NCBI GenBank assembly: GCA_035550375.1
Contig: DASZPH010000084.1
Location: forward strand, 186,001 to 250,000
DNA length: 64,000 bases
Reading direction: 5' to 3'
Source of the DNA: DASSFG01 sp035550375
Lineage (GTDB): Bacteria; Planctomycetota; Planctomycetia; Pirellulales; JAICIG01
The translations under genes were made by a program, and so were the position numbers. The notes beneath the pieces are model-generated. The model was not told the origin of the DNA and did not search any database. It saw only the letters and a program-made list of their open reading frames with translations. Of the stretch, positions 9,095 to 15,312 are shown piece by piece. Within the stretch, counting starts at the first letter, position 1; the number at the start of each line of letters is the position of its first letter.

Positions 9095-9287
9095 ATGAAG
9101 GAGATGGCTGAGCTTCGCCGGGATATTCGTGCTTCAGAATCTCGTCAATCAGTTGGCTCGTGAGGGTGCCAGAAGGCGGTGGCGTTCCTTGCGTTCTGGT
9201 CACCGTCTGGTAAAGCCGAACCACGGCTATGCTGTTCGTCACGGCCAATTGTTCTAGCTGTGCTCTCCGATCATCACGAGACACCAT
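9093..9287 (-). CDS. Small hypothetical protein (64 aa)
   Basis: Short protein starting MVSRDDRRAQLEQLAVTNS, with no recognised domain. The central part (VVRLYQTVTRTQ) and the end (SQLIDEILKHEYPG) look helical and amphipathic, with a Pro/Gly linker between (TPPPSGT). The ATG at 9287 is chosen because GGAG lies 6 nt upstream; a TTG four codons earlier is possible. It follows the 98-aa gene on the same strand by 55 bp, so they may form a two-gene operon. The stop codon overlaps the last repeat unit of the left inverted repeat, so the gene abuts the island boundary. Function unknown. Confidence 0.5.
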   Translation of the reverse strand: MVSRDDRRAQLEQLAVTNSIAVVRLYQTVTRTQGTPPPSGTLTSQLIDEILKHEYPGEAQPSPS

Positions 9288-9342
9288 GATTCTCTCCAAG
9301 ATCTCCTGATTGAGTTGGTCGCAAGTTCCTGCTCAAGTCCGA

Positions 9343-9639
9343 CTACGTGCGTTTCGTTTTTTTGCGGGCAGCTCTCTTGCGACGAGCTTTCGGTTCTTCT
9401 GGCCACAAGTGGGCGGCAATGGTAGCGTCCAGAAGGTCCTTGAGAAACGTTGCTGCCTCCTGCCTGTTGCAGGCGAAGAACGGCCTTTCCTTGCCGTCGA
9501 ATTTGTCGGGCTGGCTAATCGTGACGACCACTTCGCCGCAGTCATGTCGTGCCCCAATAGCGCATTCAGTCCAATTACTCCTATCCTCACCCCGAAGACT
9601 AATCGTCGGCATGTGATTGTCGCCAGCATGGCGCTCCAT
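9343..9639 (-). CDS. Small hypothetical protein with basic tail (98 aa)
   Basis: From the ATG at 9639 it encodes a 98-residue protein. The central part has paired Cys/His residues (TECAIGARHDCGEVVVTIS, then FFACNRQEA) that could be a small beta-rich or metal-binding unit. The C-terminus is strongly basic (KARRKRAARKKTKRT), suggesting nucleic-acid contact. An AAGGCGG sequence upstream of the ATG is a possible ribosome site; internal ATG 9612 and upstream TTG 9663 are alternatives. Upstream of the 64-aa gene on the same strand and inside the inverted-repeat island. No family recognised. Confidence 0.5.
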   Translation of the reverse strand: MERHAGDNHMPTISLRGEDRSNWTECAIGARHDCGEVVVTISQPDKFDGKERPFFACNRQEAATFLKDLLDATIAAHLWPEEPKARRKRAARKKTKRT

Positions 9640-9712
9640 GATCCGCCTTGATCCAGATGCCAATTAGACAGCGCCAGAGCGGCTGGGCAAGCGGTTTCGC
9701 CGGGCTACCGTC

Positions 9713-9742
9713 TTGACTGGCGAGCGAGCGCGGGTCTAATGG
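9713..9742 (+). promoter_or_regulatory. Promoter-like element upstream of the tRNA
   Basis: TTGACT (9713-9718), an 18-bp spacer, then TAATGG (9737-9742). Transcription would start near 9750, about 110 nt before the tRNA. The -35 context CTTGACTGG is repeated exactly at 11426-11434. Confidence 0.4.
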
Positions 9743-9860
9743 ATCGCATCCATAAGGTTCCTGACCCTGACCCAAAGTCCGGCGTCGAAGCCGCGTTTGT
9801 TTCCCCCATTGGATAGTCGTTCGTCCCAGACATTCTGCCCCGTCTGGAACTCGCGAGCGT

Positions 9861-9946
9861 GCAGGGATGGTGGAAATGGCAGACACGCGGGGCTGTCAAC
9901 CCCGTAGCGGTAAAGCGCTGTACGGGTTCAAGTCCCGTTCCCTGCA
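9861..9946 (+). tRNA. Class II (leucine-like body) tRNA with anticodon GUC
   Basis: Folds as a complete cloverleaf. The acceptor stem is 9861-9867 with 9939-9945 (7 perfect pairs, GCAGGGA/TCCCTGC), with discriminator A at 9946 and CCA not encoded. The D arm GTG-GAAATGGCAGA-CAC is of leucine type. The anticodon stem CGGGG/CCCCG (9888-9892, 9900-9904) closes the 7-nt loop CTGTCAA, giving anticodon GTC at 9895-9897. A 17-nt variable region (9905-9921) forms an AGCG/CGCT stem, and the T arm is ACGGG-TTCAAGT-CCCGT. Long variable arms are known from Leu, Ser, Tyr and Sec tRNAs, not Asp, so body and anticodon disagree. U33-G34-U35 also fits the queuosine recognition triplet. The aminoacylation identity is uncertain. 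Confidence 0.85.
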
Positions 9947-9953
9947 TCTTTTC

Positions 9954-9983
9954 TTGACTTTTGCCGATAAATGGCAATAATAC
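9954..9983 (+). promoter_or_regulatory. Promoter-like element just downstream of the tRNA
   Basis: TTGACT (9954-9959), an 18-bp spacer and TAATAC (9978-9983). The 11-mer TTTTCTTGACT around the -35 recurs at 11422-11432. A start about 5-7 nt downstream would fall at 9988-9990, exactly where the inverted copy of the tRNA segment begins. Confidence 0.4.
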
Positions 9984-9987
9984 AGGA

Positions 9988-10022
9988 GCTTTACCGCTAC
10001 GGGGGTTAGCCCCCGGCTTTTT
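9988..10022 (+). ncRNA. Candidate short RNA antisense to the tRNA variable arm
   Basis: Positions 9988-10004 (GCTTTACCGCTACGGGG) are the exact reverse complement of 9900-9916, the 3' strand of the anticodon stem plus most of the variable arm of the upstream tRNA. The segment follows a promoter-like element (9954-9983) and runs straight into an intrinsic terminator ending in T5 at 10022, so a transcript of about 35 nt is plausible. If the first terminator is passed, it would end near 10057. No expression evidence is available. It could instead be a repeat-derived hairpin or part of the tRNA's own 3' trailer. Confidence 0.35.
10000..10022 (+). terminator. Intrinsic terminator
   Basis: Stem CGGGGG (10000-10005) and CCCCCG (10010-10015) with loop TTAG, followed by GC and T5 (10018-10022). 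Its 5' arm overlaps the inverted tRNA copy, so the two pairings are mutually exclusive. Confidence 0.7.
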
Positions 10023-10027
10023 GAGTC

Positions 10028-10057
10028 GGCCGCCGATGACAAGGCGGCCATTTTTTT
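10028..10057 (+). terminator. Second intrinsic terminator
   Basis: Perfect 7-bp stem GGCCGCC (10028-10034) and GGCGGCC (10043-10049) around loop GATGACAA, followed by A and T7 (10051-10057). It is oriented for plus-strand transcripts and also shields the convergent transposase gene ending at 10062. Confidence 0.85.
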
Positions 10058-10061
10058 GCGC

Positions 10062-11345
10062 CTAGAGCCAGTCAAGCCCATCCGAGTCCGCACCCAAGGC
10101 CCCAACCATCACCGGCTCCGGCTGCGGCTCCTCCTCTCTCCAGAACGTCGCGCTGATGCCAAGCTCGTATGTCTCTTGGATCAGAACGCAGATGTTGTGG
10201 CAAACGATCTTGGCCAAGACTTCGTTGACCATCGCCACGTCGCTCTTGCTGCGAACGTGGTCCCGGAATTTGGCCTTTATCATCGAGAAGGTTGACTCGG
10301 CGTTGCTCCTCTTGTGGTAATGGCTCAAAAACCTGTCTCGTTCCATGTGGAAGAAATGAAACATCTTGGCCCACAGGCCACCCCCTGCGCCCGTGTGAAT
10401 GCTCTTGAATGCGATATAGGGCGTGGCCCCAACCTCTTCGATGACGGCGTAGTTTTTTAGGCTCCCATAAGCCTTGTCTCCTGAAATCTCGCGCGGCTTG
10501 AAGTTCTTGGCGGTCGCGCGGGCGAGCGGTGGGAGCAACGGCGAGTCTTGCGCGTCCTTGCCGCGAATCTCGACCGCCGTAACGATGTTCGTTCTGACGC
10601 CGCACATCAGATGCACCTTGACCCACTCGTGCTGCTGACGGGGCACGCCGTACTTGTGGTCAAACCAACGGATGAACCGGGACGTACTGAAGCCTGAAGA
10701 GTCCACGGCGAAGTCTTGCTCGATCGCCTTGAGCGGCAACGACGATTCCGTAATCATGGCCCGCAGAATCGGCGTGACGGCTGGGTTCTCTAGGTAATTG
10801 AAAATCGAATTGAAGTGCGGAACCTTGCTGATGTAGCCTCGCCCTTGGGCGTCGCGTAGGTCGGTCATAAATCGCCGACCGGAGAAGGTGCTGTAGATTT
10901 TGAAGCAGGCGCACCACAAGGCATCTCTGAGGGAGAGGCGCGGACGGCCGTTCTTCGTCTCAGTCGGCTCGTCGATGCCTTGGCAAAGTTGGTGGAGTAG
11001 ATCAAGAAACTTCTCTTTTTCGTGGGTCTGCGCTTGGTTGTACGCTCGCCAGTCTTGCGGGTAAGTCTTGCGGACGGTCGTTTTCGTGAGCGTCACGCTC
11101 TCCGTGACGACTTCCGATCCGTCCTCGAATAGCTCCCGTTGGCGCACGATCTTAACCGCGAAGATGTGTTTGCATTCAACCCCGCGAGTCTGGTGGTCTG
11201 GGCAATCACACGTCGCCTGTTCGCCGTCAACACGAACGGTGTATCGCCCCTTACCCGATTGGGAGGGTACGGACCACGCGCCGTTTTTGTTCGTTACTTT
11301 GCAGTGGGTTGCAATCGCCAATCCCCGTTGCTCGCGCTCGGTCAT
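10062..11345 (-). CDS. DDE transposase with N-terminal SWIM zinc finger
   Basis: A 427-residue protein combining a SWIM zinc finger with a DDE-type transposase core. The zinc finger ligands are CDC at residues 46-48 and CKH at 58-60 (CxC-x9-CxH). The core shows the expected acidic positions: FAVDSSGFS for the first Asp, ISGDKAYGS for the second and RSNAESTFSMIK for the Glu. The frame is intact, so the enzyme may be active. A good promoter lies upstream (11377-11405). I could not find convincing terminal inverted repeats or a target duplication around it, and the gene runs to within 5 bp of a terminator hairpin. The IS family cannot be fixed without a search. Confidence 0.85.
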   Translation of the reverse strand: MTEREQRGLAIATHCKVTNKNGAWSVPSQSGKGRYTVRVDGEQATCDCPDHQTRGVECKHIFAVKIVRQRELFEDGSEVVTESVTLTKTTVRKTYPQDWRAYNQAQTHEKEKFLDLLHQLCQGIDEPTETKNGRPRLSLRDALWCACFKIYSTFSGRRFMTDLRDAQGRGYISKVPHFNSIFNYLENPAVTPILRAMITESSLPLKAIEQDFAVDSSGFSTSRFIRWFDHKYGVPRQQHEWVKVHLMCGVRTNIVTAVEIRGKDAQDSPLLPPLARATAKNFKPREISGDKAYGSLKNYAVIEEVGATPYIAFKSIHTGAGGGLWAKMFHFFHMERDRFLSHYHKRSNAESTFSMIKAKFRDHVRSKSDVAMVNEVLAKIVCHNICVLIQETYELGISATFWREEEPQPEPVMVGALGADSDGLDWL

Positions 11346-11376
11346 TTGTGTCCTCTCGCGTTCTTACTCTGTTAGT

Positions 11377-11405
11377 ATATTATCAACTAAGTAAGTTTCC
11401 GTCAA
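11377..11405 (-). promoter_or_regulatory. Sigma70-type promoter of the transposase gene
   Basis: On the minus strand TTGACG (11400-11405), a 17-bp spacer, then TAATAT (11377-11382), about 30 bp before the transposase ATG at 11345. It is divergent from the promoter at 11427-11455, with 21 bp between the two -35 boxes. Confidence 0.6.
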
Positions 11406-11426
11406 CGGTCGGGCACCAAGTTTTTC

Positions 11427-11455
11427 TTGACTGGTAGATACCGCGCCAGTAATAT
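11427..11455 (+). promoter_or_regulatory. Sigma70-type promoter of the zinc-ribbon gene
   Basis: TTGACT (11427-11432), a 17-bp spacer and TAATAT (11450-11455). The first ATG (11463) is only 7 nt past the -10, so the transcript would begin at or next to the start codon (leaderless). Confidence 0.6.
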
Positions 11456-11462
11456 ACCGGCT

Positions 11463-11621
11463 ATGGCGAAGATCAAGCTAACGGTCGACGGCTACCGTTG
11501 CGAACGGTGTGGTCACGAATGGGCACCGCGCACGGAAGGCGAGCCGAAGGTGTGCCCGCACTGCAAAAGCCCCTACTGGAGCACGCCGCGAAAGCGCCCT
11601 GCCAAGAAGGGCAAGACTTGA
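11463..11621 (+). CDS. Small zinc-ribbon protein (52 aa), probably leaderless
   Basis: A 52-residue protein with a classical zinc ribbon: CERC (C13, C16) and CPHC (C31, C34) separated by a short beta-like stretch, then a basic tail TPRKRPAKKGKT. Such rubredoxin-like mini-ribbons often bind nucleic acid or act as accessory factors; the role here is unknown. The open frame extends upstream to 11427, but that extension contains the -35 and -10 boxes. The ATG at 11463 therefore fits better, giving a leaderless mRNA without a Shine-Dalgarno. It lies head-to-head with the transposase gene. Confidence 0.7.
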   Translation: MAKIKLTVDGYRCERCGHEWAPRTEGEPKVCPHCKSPYWSTPRKRPAKKGKT

Positions 11622-11743
11622 ACGCACGAGCGCCATCTAAGATTTCCGGTTCCGCGCCGCCCGTGCGACATTGAGGCAACTGGCGAGACTGACCATGCCG
11701 TGTCAGCATTCCCACAAGCCGGAGTTTTGGCATAAAATATTGC

Positions 11744-12342
11744 ATGTACGCCAAGCCGATGGCCCATAGAAAGGTTGCCCAAGTGACCAGCGCAGAATAT
11801 CAAAGCCATATCTGGAATCTTGTTCGCACGTGCTCAATCAACCAACGTTATCACCAGCGACTTGAATGGTGGTGGAAGATCGCTGATCGAACTGCGAAAA
11901 TTCTGGTTGCTGTCGTTGCGGTTGCTGCCCTTGTCGTGACGTTGTTGGATGAGGAGTGGAAGCCCACTGAATTGTGGCTGGCCGGCATCGCGGCGGTTCT
12001 GGCTATAGTGCTTAACGTTCTCCCGTTTGGAGAATACGAAAAAGAACACGGGGAGTTCTTTCGCGCATGGAGTGACATCCGGATCGACACGGAGACGCTG
12101 TGCCTGAAAACGTGCGAAGAACCGGTCTCCGGACACATGCTAGAGCGACTTTCGGAATGCGCGCCAAAGAGCACACCCTAGACGCCAAAGAGCCAGCACC
12201 GTGGCGATGGCTCCTAAGGACGTGCCAAGAAGACGACAACGAAAGCATCTGGGGGCCGGGAATCCGCACGCCAGAGCGGGTAGCTCAAGAAAGAGAATCC
12301 AGGGCTGCCAAGGCTAGGGCCGCTGTGGTGGCGGCTCAATAG
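11744..12342 (+). pseudogene. Two-TM membrane protein, frameshifted near the C-terminus
   Basis: The first frame (11744-12181, 145 aa) has an N-terminal cytosolic helix (VRTCSINQRYHQRLEWWW) and two membrane segments (about residues 51-68 and 77-95). A charged region then runs to LERLSECAPKSTP and a stop. The overlapping frame to 12342 continues smoothly: LERLSE joins MRAKEHTLDAKEPAPWRW and then LLRTCQEDDNES. One lost base near 12150-12160 would restore a protein of about 198 aa. The topology resembles SLATT-like 2TM proteins linked to conflict systems, but I cannot confirm the family. TAAAAT at 11733-11738 sits 5 nt before the ATG, so this gene may also be leaderless. If the frameshift is real the protein is truncated, not necessarily inactive. 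Confidence 0.55.
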
Positions 12343-12478
12343 GATGCACAGGCCGGTGTGGATGACTTGGGGACGGCGGATATGTCTTGGGAATCGGCTG
12401 ATCCGACCTTCTCTCTGGAGGCTGGCTCGGCGGTGGCGGCTGAACGGGCCGGGATGGTCTAGCAGGTTCTTTGCCCAT
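12314..12478 (-). CDS. Small proline-rich protein (54 aa)
   Basis: Starts at the ATG complementary to 12476-12478 and ends TAG at 12314. About a third of its 54 residues are proline, in runs such as RPVQPPPPSQPPER, YPPSPSHPHRP and EPPPQRP, so it is likely unstructured. AAGGAG lies 8 nt upstream of the ATG, which is the main reason to accept so short a gene. It is convergent with and overlaps the last 29 nt of the frameshifted two-TM gene. Function unknown; a partner or anchor role for the neighbouring membrane protein is a guess. Confidence 0.5.
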   Translation of the reverse strand: MGKEPARPSRPVQPPPPSQPPERRSDQPIPKTYPPSPSHPHRPVHPIEPPPQRP

Positions 12479-12802
12479 CTGGTTGACTCCTTCTGCGGGC
12501 TATTGCCTGCCCAGTGCCCACAGGGGAGTCAGTGCCAGTGCGACACTGGGCAGGCCAGCCGGTAGCTACTCCAGCCGTCCCGTTGCGGAGCATTGTAGCG
12601 GCTTCATTCCCTCGATACCACGCCCCTGGGTGCTGCCAAGTAGTCCTAGTGGTTTTTGGCGGTTCATCGTCCGCTAGCCCGTTTCTTTTGGTGCCGTCGT
12701 GGTCGTGGTAGATAGGGAGGTATGTGGGCTGGGCAGTCCCATGCCAAGCCGCTCGCAGATTCTGCTCTGTCGGCTTGGCCCATAACCGTAGAGGCATCGA
12801 AA
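12479..12802. other. Intergenic, no supported gene
   Basis: About 320 bp. Overlapping open frames on both strands have no ribosome site or protein-like composition. I see no hairpin followed by a T-run. Confidence 0.4.
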
Positions 12803-12973
12803 ATGAATATCTCGGACCGCGACGTTCTGATTGGAATCCTGAACGCCGTTTGCGCCATTGGCGAGAAACTGACCGGCAAGAAAATGGTCGTCACTGTCAC
12901 GGACGCGGACGGCAACTCAGTGGCCTGCGCACACGCCGATAAGGTGTCGTGGGTCAGCCTGGAGGGGGCGTAA
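12803..12973 (+). CDS. Small hypothetical protein (56 aa)
   Basis: From the ATG at 12803 the product is 56 residues, starting MNISDRDVLIGILNAVCAIG and containing EKLTGKKMVVTVTDADGNSV. The alternation of a helix with a two-strand VVTVTDADG hairpin is protein-like. GAGG lies 9 nt upstream of the ATG. The open frame reaches back to 12722, but the upstream part is rich in rare combinations and lacks a ribosome site. The 3' end overlaps the convergent 111-aa gene by 20 bp. No family recognised. Confidence 0.4.
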   Translation: MNISDRDVLIGILNAVCAIGEKLTGKKMVVTVTDADGNSVACAHADKVSWVSLEGA

Positions 12974-13289
12974 CAACTTCCCGTTGACTCGCAGGAATCG
13001 CCTCATACGCTTGCCTGACTGCGCCCCTGGCTTGGTGCCAGCCAGATACCGCTTGCGCGATTTGTTCTCCCGTTGGCCACGCGCGGGCGTCGATTGACGG
13101 CGTATGAGGACTTAGGGCTAGCTCTGGAGGGAATCCGACTCCCGGTGGTGCATTGCTTACGCAGAGCCGTTTCCAATCTCCGAGCTTGCTTGAACCATCT
13201 CGAATCGTAGACACCAGCCTCTGTACCTTGTTGGCAGCCGCCTCTAGCTCTGTAATGGCCTTCTGGTACGCTTCGATTTGCGCCGACAT
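12954..13289 (-). CDS. Hypothetical protein with N-terminal coiled-coil helix (111 aa)
   Basis: Begins MSAQIEAYQKAITELEAAAN and continues KVQRLVSTIRDGSSKLGDW, a long amphipathic helix with coiled-coil character. A proline-rich linker (PPGVGFPPELALSPHTP) and a second helical part (TGEQIAQAVSGWHQARGAV) follow. The ATG at 13289 has AGGAG 7-8 nt upstream (GAAGGAGCAGCA), which fixes the start over the longer open frame to 13358. No enzymatic motif is visible. It is the last gene before the right inverted repeat and looks like accessory cargo of the island. Function unknown. Confidence 0.6.
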   Translation of the reverse strand: MSAQIEAYQKAITELEAAANKVQRLVSTIRDGSSKLGDWKRLCVSNAPPGVGFPPELALSPHTPSIDARAWPTGEQIAQAVSGWHQARGAVRQAYEAIPASQREVVTPPPG

Positions 13290-13368
13290 TGCTGCTCCTT
13301 CGCGTAGGGGGAGATGTGATAGCAAGCGGCAGTATACCGGCGCAGTGGCGTCTCGCAATCACGCGGGA

Positions 13369-13450
13369 GACTTTTTGTGCAGAAGCCCGTCCTGCACAAA
13401 AACCTCCCGATTTTCAGGGGTTATTGTGCAAAGCCCCCCGCGGGAGAGGG
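13369..13450. repeat. Right inverted repeat of the island, with TTTTTGTGCA motifs
   Basis: Contains GACTTTTTGTGCA (13369-13381), TGCACAAAAAC (13393-13403) and TTGTGCA (13424-13430), then AAGCCCCCCGCGGGAGAGGG to 13450. Positions 13421-13450 are the near-perfect reverse complement of 9024-9053. The outer CCCTCTCCC/GGGAGAGGG part resembles a dispersed palindrome also seen at 51310-51324. Confidence 0.75.
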
Positions 13451-13527
13451 CCGGGGTAAGGGCGGTTCGAAACATAGCCGGTTAACGACCCCAACCGCCT
13501 CCGCCCGAACCTCGAAGGGAAGCCCGT

Positions 13528-13911
13528 TCACATGAACCGGCCCTTCACGTTCTCTCGTCCAAGCACGATGAACGCGTAGATGCTTAGAGCCGTTCCTAGC
13601 GGCACGTTGATCAGGTGCAAAACGGAAAACGCCAGTATCAGCCATCGCCGCCGGTGCGACTCAATCAGACGGCCGAAGTAAACCAGCACGCCCGCATGCA
13701 CCAGGCACAGCGCGCCCCACGAAATGCCGATCGCGAGGGAAAAAACCGCCGCCAGGTACGCTTCGTCGATCTCGCCGGCAGGTTGATGGGCCGCATCCGC
13801 CCCCGCCCATAGGAAAGGAACGGCGATGAGCGTACAAAGCGCCGTGACGATCGCCAGCAAGTAGTGCAGCCTGGCTAGCAACCGCAGTTCCGCCTCGTCG
13901 TGGTCGTCCAT
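13528..13911 (-). CDS. Small membrane protein (127 aa)
   Basis: Predicted inner-membrane protein with three or four helices. The segments are LLAIVTALCTLIAVPFLWAG (about 18-37), AVFSLAIGISWGALCLVHAGVL (about 55-76) and WLILAFSVLHLINVPLGTAL (about 90-109). An Arg-rich loop (ESHRRR) between TM2 and TM3 suggests a cytosolic side there. This arrangement is common among uncharacterised planctomycete membrane proteins, and no catalytic residue stands out. Divergent from the serine-hydrolase gene, whose start is 160 bp away. Function unknown. Confidence 0.7.
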   Translation of the reverse strand: MDDHDEAELRLLARLHYLLAIVTALCTLIAVPFLWAGADAAHQPAGEIDEAYLAAVFSLAIGISWGALCLVHAGVLVYFGRLIESHRRRWLILAFSVLHLINVPLGTALSIYAFIVLGRENVKGRFM

Positions 13912-14070
13912 GCACGGCAGGGTAGCCCTCCAGGCGAGGCCCTGTCAAATCGGCTTTTGCATTGGGTCGACTCTGGACGAAGCCGATCTTTCGAGACAAA
14001 AATTGAGCCTCCTAAGATCGAGCACGCCGCGTGCTCGTCGACGGTCCCAGGCCAGAATAGAGGCACCTCG

Positions 14071-15216
14071 ATGATTGCCGTTCGCTCCCTCCGATATGCC
14101 GCACTTCTGTGCGGTCTTTGCGTCTCGCCGTGTCTGGCGGCAGACCAACCGAAGTTCGCCCCCCTCTTGCAGTCCGCGGTCGACAAGCACACCCTGGCGG
14201 GCGCCGTGCTGCTTGTCGCCGACAAAGACCACACGCTCGCCCTGGAGACGGTTGGCTACGCCGACGTCGCGGCGCAAGAGCCGATGCGGGCCGACAGCCT
14301 CTTCTGGATCGCCTCGCAGTCGAAGCCGATCACGGCCACGGCGCTGATGATGCTCGTCGACGAGGGCAAAGTAAAGCTCGACGACCCGGTCGAAAACTAC
14401 CTGCCTGAATTCAAAGGGATATGGCTGGCCGCCGAACGAGATGCCGAGCACGTTCTGCTCAAGAAACCGAGCCACCCGATTACCGTCCGCAACCTGCTCA
14501 GTCACACCAGCGGCCTGCCGTTCAAGTCCGAGTTGGAGGAACCGACGCTCGACCTGTTTCCGCTTGAGGCGCGTGTGCGCAGCTACGCGATGACCCCGCT
14601 CGACTTCGACCCCGACAGCAGCTATCGCTACTCCAACGCCGGCATCAATACGGCGGGGAGGATCATCGAGGTTGTCAGCGGCATGTCCTACGAGGATTTT
14701 CTCGACAAACGGCTCTTCGAACCGCTGGGTATGAAGGACACAACGTTCTGGCCGAACGAAGAGCAGTTGAGCCGTCTTGCCAAGAGTTACAAGCCGACCG
14801 CCGCGAACGACGGTCTGGAGGAAATCACAATCGGGCAACTCAAGTATCCGCTCGACGACCGGCGGCGCCAGCCGATGCCGGCCGGCGGACTTTTTTCGAC
14901 GGCCCGCGATGTGGCCCGTTTTTGCCAGATGGTGCTGGCCGGCGGAGTTTTCGAGGGGAAGCGGTATCTGTCTGAAGAGGCCGTGCGAGAAATGACGAAA
15001 CGGCAGACGCCGCAAACGGTCAAGGAAAGCTACGGCCTGGGCTGGGGGACGGGGGACGGCGCGTTCGGTCACGGCGGCGCTTTCGCCACCAACATGTCGA
15101 TCGATTCCGGACGCGGCTTGATTACCATCTACATGGTGCAGCACGCCGGTCCGCCCGAAGTGGGCCAGTTGTACGGCGTCTTCGTCAAAGCTGCGCAGGA
15201 GGCCTTCGCGAAATAA
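14071..15216 (+). CDS. Serine hydrolase, class C beta-lactamase / D-Ala-D-Ala peptidase fold
   Basis: A 381-residue exported protein of the beta-lactamase-related family (esterases, peptidases and DD-carboxypeptidases). A signal peptide (SLRYAALLCGLCVSPCLAA) is followed by the SxxK motif in WIASQSKPITA (nucleophile and base), YSNAGIN as the YxN motif, and GHGGAFATN as the HxG element near the C-terminus. The longer frame back to 13900 overlaps the divergent gene and lacks a signal peptide, so the ATG at 14071 is preferred. Probable periplasmic hydrolase; substrate not predictable. Stand-alone transcription unit, about 100 bp before queG. Confidence 0.9.
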   Translation: MIAVRSLRYAALLCGLCVSPCLAADQPKFAPLLQSAVDKHTLAGAVLLVADKDHTLALETVGYADVAAQEPMRADSLFWIASQSKPITATALMMLVDEGKVKLDDPVENYLPEFKGIWLAAERDAEHVLLKKPSHPITVRNLLSHTSGLPFKSELEEPTLDLFPLEARVRSYAMTPLDFDPDSSYRYSNAGINTAGRIIEVVSGMSYEDFLDKRLFEPLGMKDTTFWPNEEQLSRLAKSYKPTAANDGLEEITIGQLKYPLDDRRRQPMPAGGLFSTARDVARFCQMVLAGGVFEGKRYLSEEAVREMTKRQTPQTVKESYGLGWGTGDGAFGHGGAFATNMSIDSGRGLITIYMVQHAGPPEVGQLYGVFVKAAQEAFAK

Positions 15217-15312
15217 CGGCGTGCGCCGCGACGGCCATTTGGATCGGAGGGGGTGAAAGCGTCCTGCCCGATTCGACTGGACGCCCGCCTGGCCGCGTGC
15301 CACAACGGTTGG

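Noticed and set aside
9705..10105. Short minus-strand frames through the tRNA (e.g. ending RERDLNPYSALPLRG)
   Set aside because: They are the antisense translation of the tRNA and its terminators, a familiar spurious-protein pattern.
10068..11434. CCAGTCAAG / CTTGACTGG as terminal inverted repeats of the transposon
   Set aside because: The left copy lies inside the last codons of the transposase and the right copy is the -35 region of the divergent promoter; the same 9-mer also occurs at 9712, so it fits a promoter-element repeat better.
12459..12797. 112-codon minus-strand frame
   Set aside because: Overlaps the better supported proline-rich gene region, lacks a ribosome site and has no protein-like pattern.
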